DNA of 64,000 bases from Methanocellales archaeon. GTDB lineage: Archaea; Halobacteriota; UBA148; JAUWXC01. Location: contig JAUWQV010000004.1 in assembly GCA_030610945.1 (NCBI GenBank), positions 1 to 64,000 on the forward strand, written 5' to 3'. The position numbers were made by a program, and so were the translations under genes. The notes beneath the pieces were generated by a model that did not search any database, was not told the origin of the DNA, and worked only from the letters and a program-made list of their open reading frames with translations. The stretch's first letter is position 1. Each line of letters starts with the position of its first letter. Of the stretch, positions 1 through 10,681 are shown piece by piece.

Positions 1-1216
1 CAGATCAGCATCCGGATAAGGTTAGCGATCCATACACATGCTGGGAATGTCACAATGGTACGAGCAAGCCGTACGTGAACGTGAGCGATGCATTGAACGT
101 CACAGAGCACTTCACGTCTGGAGCTGACATTTATGCAGCCACTGCAGACAACGAGACCTGGTCGTGCCTGGCATGTCACAACAAGAGCGAGATGATGATG
201 TCTTATGAGGAGCCGGACATGACGAACACCACGTTGTCCCTTGTCTCTCACTATGGCAGGAATAGGACGGAGCTGAGAACTGGGCCAGATGGGAGCACCA
301 ATTGTTCTTATTGCCACCAGAACGCCTCTACGGCATTCACATCTGCCATGCTCAATCCGAGCTATAACGCAAGCATTGTCAACCATTCTGCCAGGACGAC
401 GAATCCTGATTGTACCAACTCGACCTGTCACGAGACAGGCTGGATACACAATGCCTCGTTACAGAGACCATCACTCCCAACGCCAAATTCGACCTATTGT
501 CAGGAGTGTCACGGTCCATCAGGCTGGGCATCCACCAAGGACAAGGAAATGCACAATGCCTCGGTGAACTGCACCACATGTCACGTCAACACGAGCTCGA
601 GCGACACCATCCATCCGATCAAATATCTGCTTCAAAATAACACCTATGGAACCTTGAACACCACTGCAGTCAACTGCACCACGTGCCATCAGAAGAGCGA
701 TGTCAATGATAAATTCGATCCCGATCCGCCCAAAGTGCTTGATCCGATGCATCACAGCGATGATGAATTGAATGGTTCAAAGTGGAACACGACTCCTGGA
801 TATTGGAATATCAGTGATGAAGTATACTCTCCCTGCCTGTACTGTCACAATGATACCACGCACAACGCCACAGCGATAGGCCCACACGTATCGGTAATTG
901 CATACGGTGATGTGAGCAACACGACGTACTTCATAGGAAGCAGGTGGTGTGCGGGCTGCCACTATCAAGGCGATGATAACTATACTGAGATGGTAGCATC
1001 GTTCGCGGACATCGGACTGAAGGTGCCGATCGAGATCACGGGGAATAAAACATATTCTACATGGAATGCATCTGCTGATGTGTATGATCCTGCTGTCGAT
1101 GATACACCATATTACAACCACTCTGGGCTTGGCATGGACGTCGCATCATGCAAGGGATGTCATGGAGGATTGCTTTCAGCTTCTCCTACAACGGCAGAAT
1201 TTGTGCATAATGTGGG
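1..1216 (+). repeat. Cytochrome internal duplication, copy 1
   Basis: This stretch of the cytochrome gene matches 2056-3211 in the same frame and order. Bases 1-79 are identical to 2056-2134. Bases 744-904 match 2763-2923 with two differences, and 1119-1216 match 3114-3211 with one. The offset falls from 2055 to 2019 to 1995, so small deletions have accumulated between conserved blocks. The unit is about 670-685 codons. A shorter, more diverged copy of the CWGCH...CWECH part lies at about 1230-1520. Confidence 0.9.
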
Positions 1217-4200
1217 GATGGGTGCTGGTCCAGACTGCATAGCCTGCCATGATGTCGGCCAAGACGCTCCTAAGAGGGTGAACGTCACTGACATGAACGT
1301 CTCTGTCCATGCCGATCTGAACGAGAATGCAAGTGCCACTGTCGATTCCGCCAACAAGAAATGCTGGGGATGTCACCAGACTGATGGGGCACAGCCGGAT
1401 GAAAATGAACATCCTGACAGGATCCGTGATCCGTACACATGTTGGGAATGTCACAATGGCACTTCCGCCTATGCCAATGTCAGCTCTGCACTTGGTGTGT
1501 TTGAGCACTTCGTGAACGGCACAGACATCAAAACGAAAACAGGTGCACCAGGCAGTGCACCAGACAATACAACCTCATGTCTAGAATGCCATAACCTGAC
1601 AGAGTTGAAGGTGAGCTATGTGGAGGACGATCCATATGGCAGTAACTTATCGTTCGTCTCCCACTATCCTGTCAACTACACCCCATTGGTAGAGCTGAGG
1701 AGCACGATCAACAGCACGGAATATTGCAGGTATTGTCACGACAATTATACCGTCTTCCTTGCCGATTTCATCCGTTCAAGCTGCCAGAACATCACCCATG
1801 GGGAGAATTGCAGTGCATGCCATGGTGCTGGCATGATCCATGATGGTGGGCTGAAGGCGGGTGAAGCGGGTCCTGATTGTATATACTGCCATGATGTCGG
1901 AAGGAGTGCAGAAAGGGTGAATGTCTCTGCGATGAATCAGTCTGGTGCGTCCATACATGCTGATCTAAACAGCAATGCGACCAATACCACTGGTGTTCCT
2001 GCAGACAACAAGATATGTTGGGGATGTCATCAGAGCGATGGTAGTCAGCCTGCTGCAGATCAGCATCCGGATAAGGTTAGCGATCCATACACATGCTGGG
2101 AATGTCACAATGGTACGAGCAAGCCGTACGTGAATGTGAGCGATGCGTTGAATGTCACAGAGCACTTCAAATCTGGTGAGAATATTACTGCAGTTTCTAG
2201 TGCGGATAACGACACGTGGTCATGTCTGGAGTGCCATAATAAGAGCGAGATGATGATGTCTTACACAGAGCCAGACACGACGAACACCACGTTATCTCTT
2301 ATCTCTCACTATGGCAGGAAAAGGACAGACCTGAGAACGGGTCCAGGTGGAAGTGTGAATTGTTCTTATTGCCACCAGAACACCAGCTCTGTGTTCAAGT
2401 CTGTGATGGTCAATGAGGGAAATGCCTCCATTGTCAATCACACTGACCAGAACAATCCTGATTGTACCAATTCGACATGTCATGATGTTGGCTGGATACA
2501 CAATTCAACACTGAAGAGGCCGACGACCGTGGATTATACGCTGTGTACCGATTGTCATGGAGGCAAGAGCAGGCATAACGATACTCTGGATTGCACAGAA
2601 TGTCACGGGAATGCCACGAACAAGATTCATCCGATTCTGTATCTGAACTACGATAACACCACATCGCCATGGGATAGCACCAATGCAGTGAACTGTACGT
2701 CATGCCATCAGAGCACTGCTGTGGATGGTTCGTTATCGTTGACGCCTCCGAGAGTTAACGCTCCGATGCATCACAGCGATGATGAATTGAATGGTTCAAA
2801 GTGGAATGCGACTCCTGGATATTGGAATATCAGTGATGAAGTATACTCTCCCTGCCTGTACTGTCACAATGATACCACGCACAACGCCACAGCGATAGGC
2901 CCACACGTATCGGTAATTGCATATGGCGATGTGAGTAATACAACGACGTTCATAGGAAGCATGTGGTGTGCGGGCTGTCACTATCAGAATGATGATAACT
3001 ATACTGAAACAGTGAGCTCATTCAAGGACGTTGGCAAGATAGTCCCGCCCGAGATCACTGGGAATGAGACGTATAAGTCAGGTACGGCTGCTGATGGGAC
3101 CGCTTATTATGATCACTCTGGGCTTGGCATGGACGTCGCATCATGCAAGGGATGTCATGGAGGATTGCTTTCTGCTTCTCCTACAACGGCAGAATTTGTG
3201 CATAATGTGGGAGAGGGAGCCGCAGGACCAGACTGCGTCCTGTGTCATGATATTGGCAAAACGGCACCTGTTCTGGTTGATGTCTCTGCGATGAATACGG
3301 CAAATTCAATGCACAAGGGTCTGAACAAGGATGCTAACACCACCCTGAATCCCGATAACAAGAGATGCTGGGCATGTCATGGAGATGGTAGCGAGCCAAC
3401 TGGACATCCATCGAATTACGATAATCCGCGTGCGTGTGAAGACTGTCATGTCGGCTATGTCAGATTCAACGCAACGAAGGTGTCCGAGCATTATGTTGGC
3501 GGAGAAGACATCAAAGCATACAAGCCATGCTGGGCATGTCATAAAATTGGTTATAACACGTATCTGTTGGAGATTAGGTTTAACAAAAGCATATCGGCCA
3601 GCGAGATTAACGAGAAAGTATCGCACTATGGTGAGCCCCTCTCAGAAACTTGTATCTCCTGTCATCAGAACACGACAGCAGAGGACTATGGCGTCACGAA
3701 ACTGGCCTACAAACACGCGAATAACTCGTGCACAGTCTGTCATGCGAGCGATAGTGTAAGGAGTCTGCACGATGAGAATCTGACCATTCCACTGCTGACG
3801 TGTAAAGATTGCCATACCAGCGAGTACAGAATGTTCCTGTACAACGGCCCGGGGCAGATTAAATCGCACTATCCGATGGCATCTTCTGGCAGGGGAAACA
3901 CGCTGTTAGATGGCTATACCTGCGAGTATTGCCACGGGTTGAGTACCACGCAGAAACTTCATTCAGATAGCCTTACTATCACCAAATGGGATTGCGTCGA
4001 CTGCCATTCCTCTACTGGATCGGGACCAACAGCAAGATATGTCACAAAGATCGACACCTATGCCCACTACGAATCTTATGTCAGCTGTGGATACAACTGT
4101 CATGCCGCTGATCAAGGATTCCATTATTCGACGTATGCACTGGGAGACGTCGTAGATCCCGGATGGAGCGGTTGGACGATTGGCACGCCTGTATCCTGTC

Positions 4201-5198
4201 CTGATTGCCATGTAACCCATGCTGGAGAGACTCCGTTCAACGCCCCACCTGATCATGGAACGATGAGACCCAGCTGCGAAGATTGTCACAGAAGCCCGGA
4301 GGCGGATACCTGGATCAAATTCGTACACAACGTCATCACGGCGGCTGGTCCAGACTGCGGGAGATGTCATGAGACAATGGTGGTCGTTATCGGAGGTAGC
4401 GTGCACGTAGAGTTAAACGTTGAAGCTCCCAACGAGACGGTTTTAACAGATCCGGCTGCAAAGGCGTGCTGGGCCTGTCATGGAAATGGAACCGAGCCAC
4501 TGGGCCATCCACCAGAATATAAAACCCCACTTGATTGTATAAGTTGCCATGTGACGTGTGGAGAGGAGGAGCCATACTACCCACCTGATATAAGCGAGCT
4601 GACCAAGGGGCAAGCAAGTTTGGAAGAGTGCTTGATCTGTCATAACGAGACGCACGTGGCATTAGCTGGTCGCAAGATGGGGGCACTGACCAAAGAGGTG
4701 GTGCTATCTCCAAGCCTGGCAATCTGGGGCGACCGCGTTGCATTAAATACCAAAATCGATGAGTACTTCTTGACCGTTAAGAAGGCGGAATACTTCATCG
4801 ATGTAGTGGGCGAACCAGGCACGGGAATTCCAATGAACGCTACTGACGGCGCCTTTGATGATGCCAGAGAGGATGCATGGGCAGTTATAGATACATACGA
4901 GTTAACGATCGGGGACCATATCATCTACGTTCACGCCATGGACTCTGCGGGCACATGGGGGCCGAGTTCATCAACCATATTAACGGTAAGAGGGAAAACA
5001 TTTATAGAATCATGCACGAGCGCTTGGAGATCTCTTGTTGGCATGTTCTATCAAACATATCTCCAGATTCTGCACAGGGCATACTGGATATATGAGTGGA
5101 TTCACGTTCAACGAGCACACTTTATAGTTTATAAAGAGCCATTATTAAATATCTATCCTGAGCCAATGACTACTATTCTGAGACACGTACTCACTTAG
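1..5198 (+). CDS. Giant multiheme c-type cytochrome, 5' end missing
   Basis: The reading frame is already open at base 3 and encodes a CWECH heme motif at 39-53, before the first ATG at 75, so the gene starts outside the window. In the visible part I count 44 heme-attachment motifs: 41 CXXCH, two CX4CH (CTNSTCH) and one CX3CH (CGYNCH). The last CXXCH is at 4629-4643. Many NxS/T sequons lie between the hemes, which suggests heavy surface glycosylation. After the hemes comes a beta-rich domain (about 4670-5000) of the kind seen on archaeal surface proteins, ending in an unusual aromatic and basic tail with no clear membrane anchor. The likely role is long-range electron conduction outside the cell membrane. 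A small membrane protein follows 8 bases downstream. The electron partner is not shown by the sequence. Confidence 0.95.
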   Translation, partial: DQHPDKVSDPYTCWECHNGTSKPYVNVSDALNVTEHFTSGADIYAATADNETWSCLACHNKSEMMMSYEEPDMTNTTLSLVSHYGRNRTELRTGPDGSTNCSYCHQNASTAFTSAMLNPSYNASIVNHSARTTNPDCTNSTCHETGWIHNASLQRPSLPTPNSTYCQECHGPSGWASTKDKEMHNASVNCTTCHVNTSSSDTIHPIKYLLQNNTYGTLNTTAVNCTTCHQKSDVNDKFDPDPPKVLDPMHHSDDELNGSKWNTTPGYWNISDEVYSPCLYCHNDTTHNATAIGPHVSVIAYGDVSNTTYFIGSRWCAGCHYQGDDNYTEMVASFADIGLKVPIEITGNKTYSTWNASADVYDPAVDDTPYYNHSGLGMDVASCKGCHGGLLSASPTTAEFVHNVGMGAGPDCIACHDVGQDAPKRVNVTDMNVSVHADLNENASATVDSANKKCWGCHQTDGAQPDENEHPDRIRDPYTCWECHNGTSAYANVSSALGVFEHFVNGTDIKTKTGAPGSAPDNTTSCLECHNLTELKVSYVEDDPYGSNLSFVSHYPVNYTPLVELRSTINSTEYCRYCHDNYTVFLADFIRSSCQNITHGENCSACHGAGMIHDGGLKAGEAGPDCIYCHDVGRSAERVNVSAMNQSGASIHADLNSNATNTTGVPADNKICWGCHQSDGSQPAADQHPDKVSDPYTCWECHNGTSKPYVNVSDALNVTEHFKSGENITAVSSADNDTWSCLECHNKSEMMMSYTEPDTTNTTLSLISHYGRKRTDLRTGPGGSVNCSYCHQNTSSVFKSVMVNEGNASIVNHTDQNNPDCTNSTCHDVGWIHNSTLKRPTTVDYTLCTDCHGGKSRHNDTLDCTECHGNATNKIHPILYLNYDNTTSPWDSTNAVNCTSCHQSTAVDGSLSLTPPRVNAPMHHSDDELNGSKWNATPGYWNISDEVYSPCLYCHNDTTHNATAIGPHVSVIAYGDVSNTTTFIGSMWCAGCHYQNDDNYTETVSSFKDVGKIVPPEITGNETYKSGTAADGTAYYDHSGLGMDVASCKGCHGGLLSASPTTAEFVHNVGEGAAGPDCVLCHDIGKTAPVLVDVSAMNTANSMHKGLNKDANTTLNPDNKRCWACHGDGSEPTGHPSNYDNPRACEDCHVGYVRFNATKVSEHYVGGEDIKAYKPCWACHKIGYNTYLLEIRFNKSISASEINEKVSHYGEPLSETCISCHQNTTAEDYGVTKLAYKHANNSCTVCHASDSVRSLHDENLTIPLLTCKDCHTSEYRMFLYNGPGQIKSHYPMASSGRGNTLLDGYTCEYCHGLSTTQKLHSDSLTITKWDCVDCHSSTGSGPTARYVTKIDTYAHYESYVSCGYNCHAADQGFHYSTYALGDVVDPGWSGWTIGTPVSCPDCHVTHAGETPFNAPPDHGTMRPSCEDCHRSPEADTWIKFVHNVITAAGPDCGRCHETMVVVIGGSVHVELNVEAPNETVLTDPAAKACWACHGNGTEPLGHPPEYKTPLDCISCHVTCGEEEPYYPPDISELTKGQASLEECLICHNETHVALAGRKMGALTKEVVLSPSLAIWGDRVALNTKIDEYFLTVKKAEYFIDVVGEPGTGIPMNATDGAFDDAREDAWAVIDTYELTIGDHIIYVHAMDSAGTWGPSSSTILTVRGKTFIESCTSAWRSLVGMFYQTYLQILHRAYWIYEWIHVQRAHFIVYKEPLLNIYPEPMTTILRHVLT
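2056..3211 (+). repeat. Cytochrome internal duplication, copy 2
   Basis: Second copy of the unit at 1-1216. Blocks of near-perfect nucleotide identity alternate with diverged linkers, which suggests either a recent duplication or ongoing gene conversion of the conserved heme blocks. Confidence 0.9.
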
Positions 5199-5206
5199 GT
5201 GGCAAA

Positions 5207-5671
5207 GTGACCAAAAAAGACGAAATAGAGGAGCTCGAAGAGAGAGTAGAACAACTAGAGGTTAGTGCCACCAAATCCAAGAAGGAGACTATAATTTATA
5301 TAAGTTTGACCCTTCTTCTGCTCGCACTCGTGGCAATCTTTGTTATGAGCCTACGAAATCCCGCAAACGTCGAGCTCATCGACCTGCAGGTGGCAGAAGT
5401 GAAGTGGGATGCTGAGCATAACTTTCACTCGAATATTATTCTGACAGTCCAAAATACTGGCAAAAGAACTGCAAGGAATGTAAAAGTATATCTGTACATC
5501 GAGAATGATTGCGGCGAGATTAGGTATACCGGGTACCAATATTTTCCAGACCTAACTGCTTTGCATACCAAATCAAGAATTGTGACAATTGAGCTAGAGG
5601 AGGGGGATAAAGGAATAACGGGAACGATTATAGTATACTGGGACAATAACTCCAACGTCTACAAATTTTAA
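5207..5671 (+). CDS. Single-pass membrane protein with exposed beta domain, cytochrome partner
   Basis: The 154-residue product starts at GTG, with AGGTGG just upstream at about 5198-5203, and lies 8 bases after the cytochrome stop, so the two are probably co-transcribed. Residues 5-20 are rich in Glu and Leu and could form a short coiled coil. Residues about 28-50 form one membrane helix. Residues 55-150 look like an extracellular beta-sandwich of the CARDB/FxLYD sort. The predicted topology is N-terminus inside. I do not recognise a named family. Context suggests a membrane link or accessory for the cytochrome, which itself lacks an obvious anchor. Confidence 0.75.
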   Translation: MTKKDEIEELEERVEQLEVSATKSKKETIIYISLTLLLLALVAIFVMSLRNPANVELIDLQVAEVKWDAEHNFHSNIILTVQNTGKRTARNVKVYLYIENDCGEIRYTGYQYFPDLTALHTKSRIVTIELEEGDKGITGTIIVYWDNNSNVYKF

Positions 5672-5860
5672 GGCTACGCACCGGCATGCCGATAGCGCTT
5701 TTGTAACTTTTTGATACAGCACATCCCGTCCTTTTAGAAATCCCCCATTAACGGCTTGTCAGCAGGGATAGATACGCCTTAAAGACAAAACCTTTTTCAC
5801 TACATAATTAAATGCAGAATAAGAGTTATAATAAGCCATATTTAGTGGAGCGGGAACGGA

Positions 5861-7321
5861 ATGAATGATATTTTACGGGGCCGGTTGAAATCTAGCATGA
5901 ACAAGGATATGGCGAGGTTTGTCTCCTCGATGAACATCGATGGATGGATTTTCACGCCAGATATACTTGTGAATAAAGCGCACGTCATGATGCTGTGTGA
6001 ACAGAACATCATTGTTAAGGAAGATTGTTTATCGATACTGAAAGCGCTTGACAGCATCAAAAAAGGAGGGTTCTCATCACTTGATACGACACATGAAGAT
6101 GTTCACGTCGCCATAGAATCAAAGGTAATTGAATTGGCAGGGGAAGTAGGAAGTAGAATGCACACCGCCAAGTCGCGCAACGATGAGGTTGCAACATGCA
6201 TCAGAATCGCGCTCAGGGGAGAGTTGCTGGAAATAATGCGCGAGTTGATCGCGCTGAGAAATTCTCTACTCAACCTAGCGGATAAACACATTAATACGAT
6301 AATGCCCGGCTTTACGCACCTTCAACATGCGCAGCCAACCACGCTTGCCCATCATCTAATCGCACATGCAGATGCGCTTAAAAGGGATTTTGATAGAATC
6401 GTAGATGCATACACACGCGTCAACCTGTGTCCTCTGGGAGCGGGGGCATTCGCCTCAACTGGATTTCCGATTAATAGGGAGAGAACGGCACAGCTGCTGG
6501 GCTTTGATGGCTTAATCGAGAATTCGATGGATGCAGTCAGCACAAGAGATTTCGCCATAGAATGTATCTCCGCCTTCGCAAACACGATGGTGGACCTAAG
6601 CAGGATGGCAGAAGAATTCATCCTCTGGAATACTCCCGAATTTGACTTCATTGAATTAGATGACAGATATTCTTCTGTAAGCAGCATTATGCCCCAGAAG
6701 AAGAATCCGGATGCACTGGAATTAATACGCGCCAGGACTGGTTCAGTCTACGGCGCTTTGCAATCCGTCCTCTCCATCTGCAAGGCGCTGCCGTATAGTT
6801 ACAACAGGGATTTGCAGGAGGCCACGCCACATTTGATACGTGCAACCTCAACATTGCATTCGTCCCTTAGGGTCATGAGTGGCATAGTTGATACAATGCA
6901 GGTTAAAAGTGATAGGATGGCCGCTGCAGCACATGTTGGCTTTATCACCGCAACCGAATTGGCAGATACCATTGTTAGAGATGCGGGCATTTCGTTCAGA
7001 ACGGCACATCAAATCGTTGGAACTCTTGCAAGAAACGGCCAAAAGCCAACGCTGGACCAAATCGATAGCATAGCGAATAGAATAATTGGAAAGAAGTTGA
7101 GTGAACTGGGACTTACGCAAGCATCGCTTGACAAAGCGCTTGACCCGGAGCAGAACATCCAAATAAGATGCATCAGAGGCGGACCTGCACCAAAGGAGAC
7201 GCTCAGGATGGCCAAGGACAGGATGAAGCAAGTTGATAGTGATACAAAATTCTTGGACCAAAAGGTTAACCAGATAAAGGCTGCGCTGAAGCAGATGGAC
7301 GCACCGGTGCGTGAAAGATGA
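5861..7321 (+). CDS. argH: Argininosuccinate lyase
   Basis: This enzyme cleaves argininosuccinate to arginine and fumarate, the last step of arginine synthesis, in the cytoplasm. The 486-residue protein shows HTAKSRND at about 101-108, HLQHAQP with the catalytic His at about 153-158, and the fumarase/aspartase signature SSIMPQKKN at about 274-282. The length is normal for the family. The ATG follows GGAG (5847-5850) by 10 bases. The stop overlaps the gatD start as ATGA, so it is translationally coupled to a tRNA amidotransferase gene. The pathways are unrelated, so this is probably a housekeeping operon. Confidence 0.97.
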   Translation: MNDILRGRLKSSMNKDMARFVSSMNIDGWIFTPDILVNKAHVMMLCEQNIIVKEDCLSILKALDSIKKGGFSSLDTTHEDVHVAIESKVIELAGEVGSRMHTAKSRNDEVATCIRIALRGELLEIMRELIALRNSLLNLADKHINTIMPGFTHLQHAQPTTLAHHLIAHADALKRDFDRIVDAYTRVNLCPLGAGAFASTGFPINRERTAQLLGFDGLIENSMDAVSTRDFAIECISAFANTMVDLSRMAEEFILWNTPEFDFIELDDRYSSVSSIMPQKKNPDALELIRARTGSVYGALQSVLSICKALPYSYNRDLQEATPHLIRATSTLHSSLRVMSGIVDTMQVKSDRMAAAAHVGFITATELADTIVRDAGISFRTAHQIVGTLARNGQKPTLDQIDSIANRIIGKKLSELGLTQASLDKALDPEQNIQIRCIRGGPAPKETLRMAKDRMKQVDSDTKFLDQKVNQIKAALKQMDAPVRER

Positions 7322-8556
7322 AGGTCAAACGAGTCGAGGTTGAACGAGAAGGCATCACCCATACCGGGCTCCTGATGCCCAGTAGAGGGGCGTGCATTGT
7401 TCTAAAATTGGATAGCGGATACAATATCGGCCTGAAAAAGGATGCAAAGACGAAAGTCACAGTGCTCAAGGAGGGCGTAGTCATGCCGCATAAAAAGGTG
7501 TCGTCTCCATCACCAAATCCGGCTTTACCTACCATCTCAATACTATCCACCGGCGGCACGATTGCGAGCAAGGTGGACTACAGAACTGGCGCAGTGACGT
7601 CGCAATTCGACGTTGAGGACATACTCGGCGCGATACCAGAACTGACGGAAATTGCCAATTTTAGAGGCAAGGCTATCTATAACATCCTGAGCGAGAACAT
7701 GCGGATTAAGTACTGGCAAAAATTGGCAAGGGCTGCCGCAGATGAGATTAAGAAAGGCGCAGACGGGATAATGGTCACTCACGGCACAGATACCATGACA
7801 TATACCGCTGCTGCGTTATCATTCATGCTGAAGACGCCTGTGCCCATCGTGTTTGTGGGCTCGCAGCGTTCTGCGGACAGGCCGAGTAGCGATAACGTCG
7901 TGAATGCAGTCTGCGCTGCAAAAGTGGCGACCAGTGACATTGCTGAAGTTGCAGTTGTGATGCATGCAGGCATGTCAGACGATGAATGCCTGATACACAG
8001 AGGCACAAGAGTGCGGAAGATGCATACCTCGCGAAGGGATGCATTCCAATCAATTAATGCAAAGCCCATCGGCACAGTTGATTATAAAACGCGGAAGATT
8101 CACACCAGTGAAGAGTATCGCAAAAGGGGCGAACAGAAATTAGCCATAAATGATAAATTAGAGGCAAAATGCGCGCTGGTTAAATTCTCACCTGATGCCG
8201 AGCCCGACGTAATCAATTATTACACAGATAAGGGATACAAAGGGCTGGTAATCGAGGGTACAGGATTGGGGCATGTTTCCACAGAGTGGATACCGTCCAT
8301 TAAAAAAGCAGTTGATAATGGTGTGCATGTAGTGATGATGTCCCAGTGCCTCGGCGGCAGGGTTTGTGACAGGGTATACGACACGGGAAGAGACCTGCTC
8401 AAGGCGGGCGTCATTGAAGGAGAAGACATGTTGCCGGAGGTTGCACTCGTTAAACTGATGTGGGTACTCGCTCAGACCAAGAATTCTGCCGAAGTGCGCC
8501 AGTTGATGCAGACAAATATAGCAGGTGAACTCAGTGAAAGGTCAAAACAGGCTTGA
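7318..8556 (+). CDS. gatD: Glu-tRNA(Gln) amidotransferase subunit D
   Basis: GatD is the glutaminase half of the archaeal GatDE enzyme, which turns Glu-tRNA(Gln) into Gln-tRNA(Gln). The 412-residue protein has an N-terminal beta domain of about 60 residues, then an L-asparaginase-like domain with TGGTIAS (78-84) and HGTDTM (155-160), holding the nucleophile and triad residues. The start overlaps the argH stop by four bases, and gatE begins inside its 3' end. Its presence implies that this archaeon makes Gln-tRNA indirectly. Confidence 0.97.
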   Translation: MKVKRVEVEREGITHTGLLMPSRGACIVLKLDSGYNIGLKKDAKTKVTVLKEGVVMPHKKVSSPSPNPALPTISILSTGGTIASKVDYRTGAVTSQFDVEDILGAIPELTEIANFRGKAIYNILSENMRIKYWQKLARAAADEIKKGADGIMVTHGTDTMTYTAAALSFMLKTPVPIVFVGSQRSADRPSSDNVVNAVCAAKVATSDIAEVAVVMHAGMSDDECLIHRGTRVRKMHTSRRDAFQSINAKPIGTVDYKTRKIHTSEEYRKRGEQKLAINDKLEAKCALVKFSPDAEPDVINYYTDKGYKGLVIEGTGLGHVSTEWIPSIKKAVDNGVHVVMMSQCLGGRVCDRVYDTGRDLLKAGVIEGEDMLPEVALVKLMWVLAQTKNSAEVRQLMQTNIAGELSERSKQA

Positions 8557-10438
8557 TTATCGGCAACTCGGCCTGAAAGCAGGGCTGGAGATTCACCAGC
8601 AATTGGACACAAAGACAAAATTGTTCTGCAACTGCCCTACCAGACTCAGGAATACAGACGAATCCACTTACGAGGTACGACGATATCTTCACCTGACTGA
8701 GAGTGAGCTGGGCGAGGTCGACAGAGCGGCATTGGAGGAGGCCAGAAGGAAGAGGCTGTTCATATACAAAGGGTATGACACCACATGTTTAATCGAGAAC
8801 GATGAGGAGCCTCCACAACCCTTGAACCAGGAGGCGCTGGATGTCGCACTCGAGGTTGCGCTGCTGTTAGGCATGACGCCAGTCGACGAAGTGCACACCA
8901 TGAGAAAAATCGTCATTGATGGTTCAAACACAGCTGGGTTTCAACGAACTGCTCTGGTCGCTTCTAATGGAAAAATAAGCATCCCAGAAGGAGATATTGG
9001 AATTGCAACTCTTTGCTTAGAGGAAGAAGCAGCACAAAAGGTAGCAGAGAGCATAAATAGCACAACATATTCGCTTGACCGACTTGGAATTCCACTGGTA
9101 GAAATTGCAACCATGGCAGATATCACAACGCCAGAACAGGCACGCATCGTTGCTGAGCATCTTGGTATGATGCTGCGCTCGACTGGCAAGGTAAAGAGGG
9201 GCATAGGCACAATACGCCAAGACATAAACATCTCAATTGCAAAAGGTGCCAGGACTGAGATAAAGGGCGTGCAAACTCTCAATTTAATCGAAACTATTGT
9301 AGAGCGCGAAGCGCTAAGGCAGGTAAATCTGCTGAAGATCCGGGACGAACTTAAAAAGAGAGGTGTCAAGCAGGTTGAAATGGAGATAATCGATGTGAGT
9401 GATGTCTTCGCTGCTACGAAGTGCAAAGTTATTAAAAATGCCCTCAAAAAGGGTGGTATTTTTGCAGTTTGCCTTCCCAAGTTTGGCGGTTTGGTAGGAC
9501 AGGAAATCCAGCCGGGTCGCAGATTTGGCGCTGAATTCGCGGATAGAGCGAAACGATTCAGCATAGGCGGCGTTTTTCATACGGATGAATTGCCAGGATA
9601 TGGAATAACTAGCGGGGAGGTATCAGCGCTCAAGAAGAGAACTTATGCAACCTCAGAGAATTGTATAATATTCGTCGCAGGGGAGAGGTCAAAAGCAACC
9701 CTTTCGTTAAAGGTGGTGGTCGAGAGGGTCAATATGGCGTTGAAGGGGGTGCCTGAAGAAACAAGAAGGGCGCTGGAGAATGGCAACTCGGCGTATATGA
9801 GGCCTTTGCCAGGAGCGGCACGAATGTACCCCGAGACGGATGTGCTGCCCGTATATATTCCCCCGGAGCGATTGGATCGAATTAAAAGCGCACTGCCTGA
9901 ATTGCTTCCAGAGCAGAGGGCACGATATATTAAAGAATATGGCTTAAGCGAGGAGTTTGCAGGGTTGATTGCCAGATCGAAGAGAGCACTCCTCTTTGAG
10001 CGCATAGTGGCATTGGGCATATCACCAACGTTGGTCGTCAGGACGTTGGAAGGCACTACATCTGAGCTCAGCAGAGAGGGAGTACCAGTTCAGCACCTTG
10101 CAGATGAGCATTTTATAGGTGTATTCAAATTGATAAAGGCGAAGAAAATAGCGAAAGAGGGGATTCCACAAGTGCTAAAAGGTCTGGCATCCAGTCCAAG
10201 CAAAAGCGCAGAAAAAGTAGCTGCAGAAATCGGGTTGCAAGCACCAAGTAAGGAAGATATCGAAAGTGTTATAGACAAAGTCGTGCAATCCAAGGAAGGC
10301 TTTATTAGGGAGCGAGGATTAGAAGCAACAAAGCCCCTCATGGGAGTAGTTATGAAGCAGCTCAGGGGCAGGGCGGATGGAAAACTTATTAACTCCATTC
10401 TCAAAGAAAAAATTACAGCGATTATGAGGGAAAAATAA
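8534..10438 (+). CDS. gatE: Glu-tRNA(Gln) amidotransferase subunit E
   Basis: GatE is the kinase and tRNA-binding subunit that works with GatD. The N-terminus ([15 protein letters not shown]) is typical of GatB/GatE. A GAD-type insertion of the archaeal and AspRS kind sits near residues 290-400, around [10 protein letters not shown], and a helical tail domain lies at the C-terminus. I chose the GTG at 8534 because GGTGA at 8524-8528 is well placed. A GTG at 8525 would add three residues. The gene overlaps gatD by 23 bases, so the two subunits are made together. Confidence 0.96.
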   Translation: MKGQNRLDYRQLGLKAGLEIHQQLDTKTKLFCNCPTRLRNTDESTYEVRRYLHLTESELGEVDRAALEEARRKRLFIYKGYDTTCLIENDEEPPQPLNQEALDVALEVALLLGMTPVDEVHTMRKIVIDGSNTAGFQRTALVASNGKISIPEGDIGIATLCLEEEAAQKVAESINSTTYSLDRLGIPLVEIATMADITTPEQARIVAEHLGMMLRSTGKVKRGIGTIRQDINISIAKGARTEIKGVQTLNLIETIVEREALRQVNLLKIRDELKKRGVKQVEMEIIDVSDVFAATKCKVIKNALKKGGIFAVCLPKFGGLVGQEIQPGRRFGAEFADRAKRFSIGGVFHTDELPGYGITSGEVSALKKRTYATSENCIIFVAGERSKATLSLKVVVERVNMALKGVPEETRRALENGNSAYMRPLPGAARMYPETDVLPVYIPPERLDRIKSALPELLPEQRARYIKEYGLSEEFAGLIARSKRALLFERIVALGISPTLVVRTLEGTTSELSREGVPVQHLADEHFIGVFKLIKAKKIAKEGIPQVLKGLASSPSKSAEKVAAEIGLQAPSKEDIESVIDKVVQSKEGFIRERGLEATKPLMGVVMKQLRGRADGKLINSILKEKITAIMREK

Positions 10439-10439
10439 A

Positions 10440-10679
10440 ATGGGAAAAACTGGCAGTATTGAATGGGTTCAAATAAAGGGTAGAAAGGGGCAAACAAGGC
10501 TTGTCCCCAAGCGCGATGCTGCAGCCAAGAGGCCTGGGCCTGCGCAGAGATATGACTCGTCTGGTCGCATAAGAAGGCAAATCAAGCGGTCCGAAAAGGC
10601 CATACTTGGATCTAAAACTATCTCTAGGAGACCGGTGAAACCCACAGAGTCTGCGGAGTCCACAGAATCGACGGAATAG
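10440..10679 (+). CDS. Small basic archaeal protein downstream of gatE (possibly DUF5350)
   Basis: A 79-residue protein starting one base after the gatE stop. Its first 45 residues (MGKTGSIEWVQIKGRKGQ...) are strongly basic and look conserved. The tail is a Glu/Ser/Thr-rich repeat (TESAESTESTE). From memory it resembles the small archaeal family DUF5350, but that needs a profile search. The charge suggests RNA or ribosome binding. That is inference only. Confidence 0.7.
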   Translation: MGKTGSIEWVQIKGRKGQTRLVPKRDAAAKRPGPAQRYDSSGRIRRQIKRSEKAILGSKTISRRPVKPTESAESTESTE

Positions 10680-10681
10680 GC

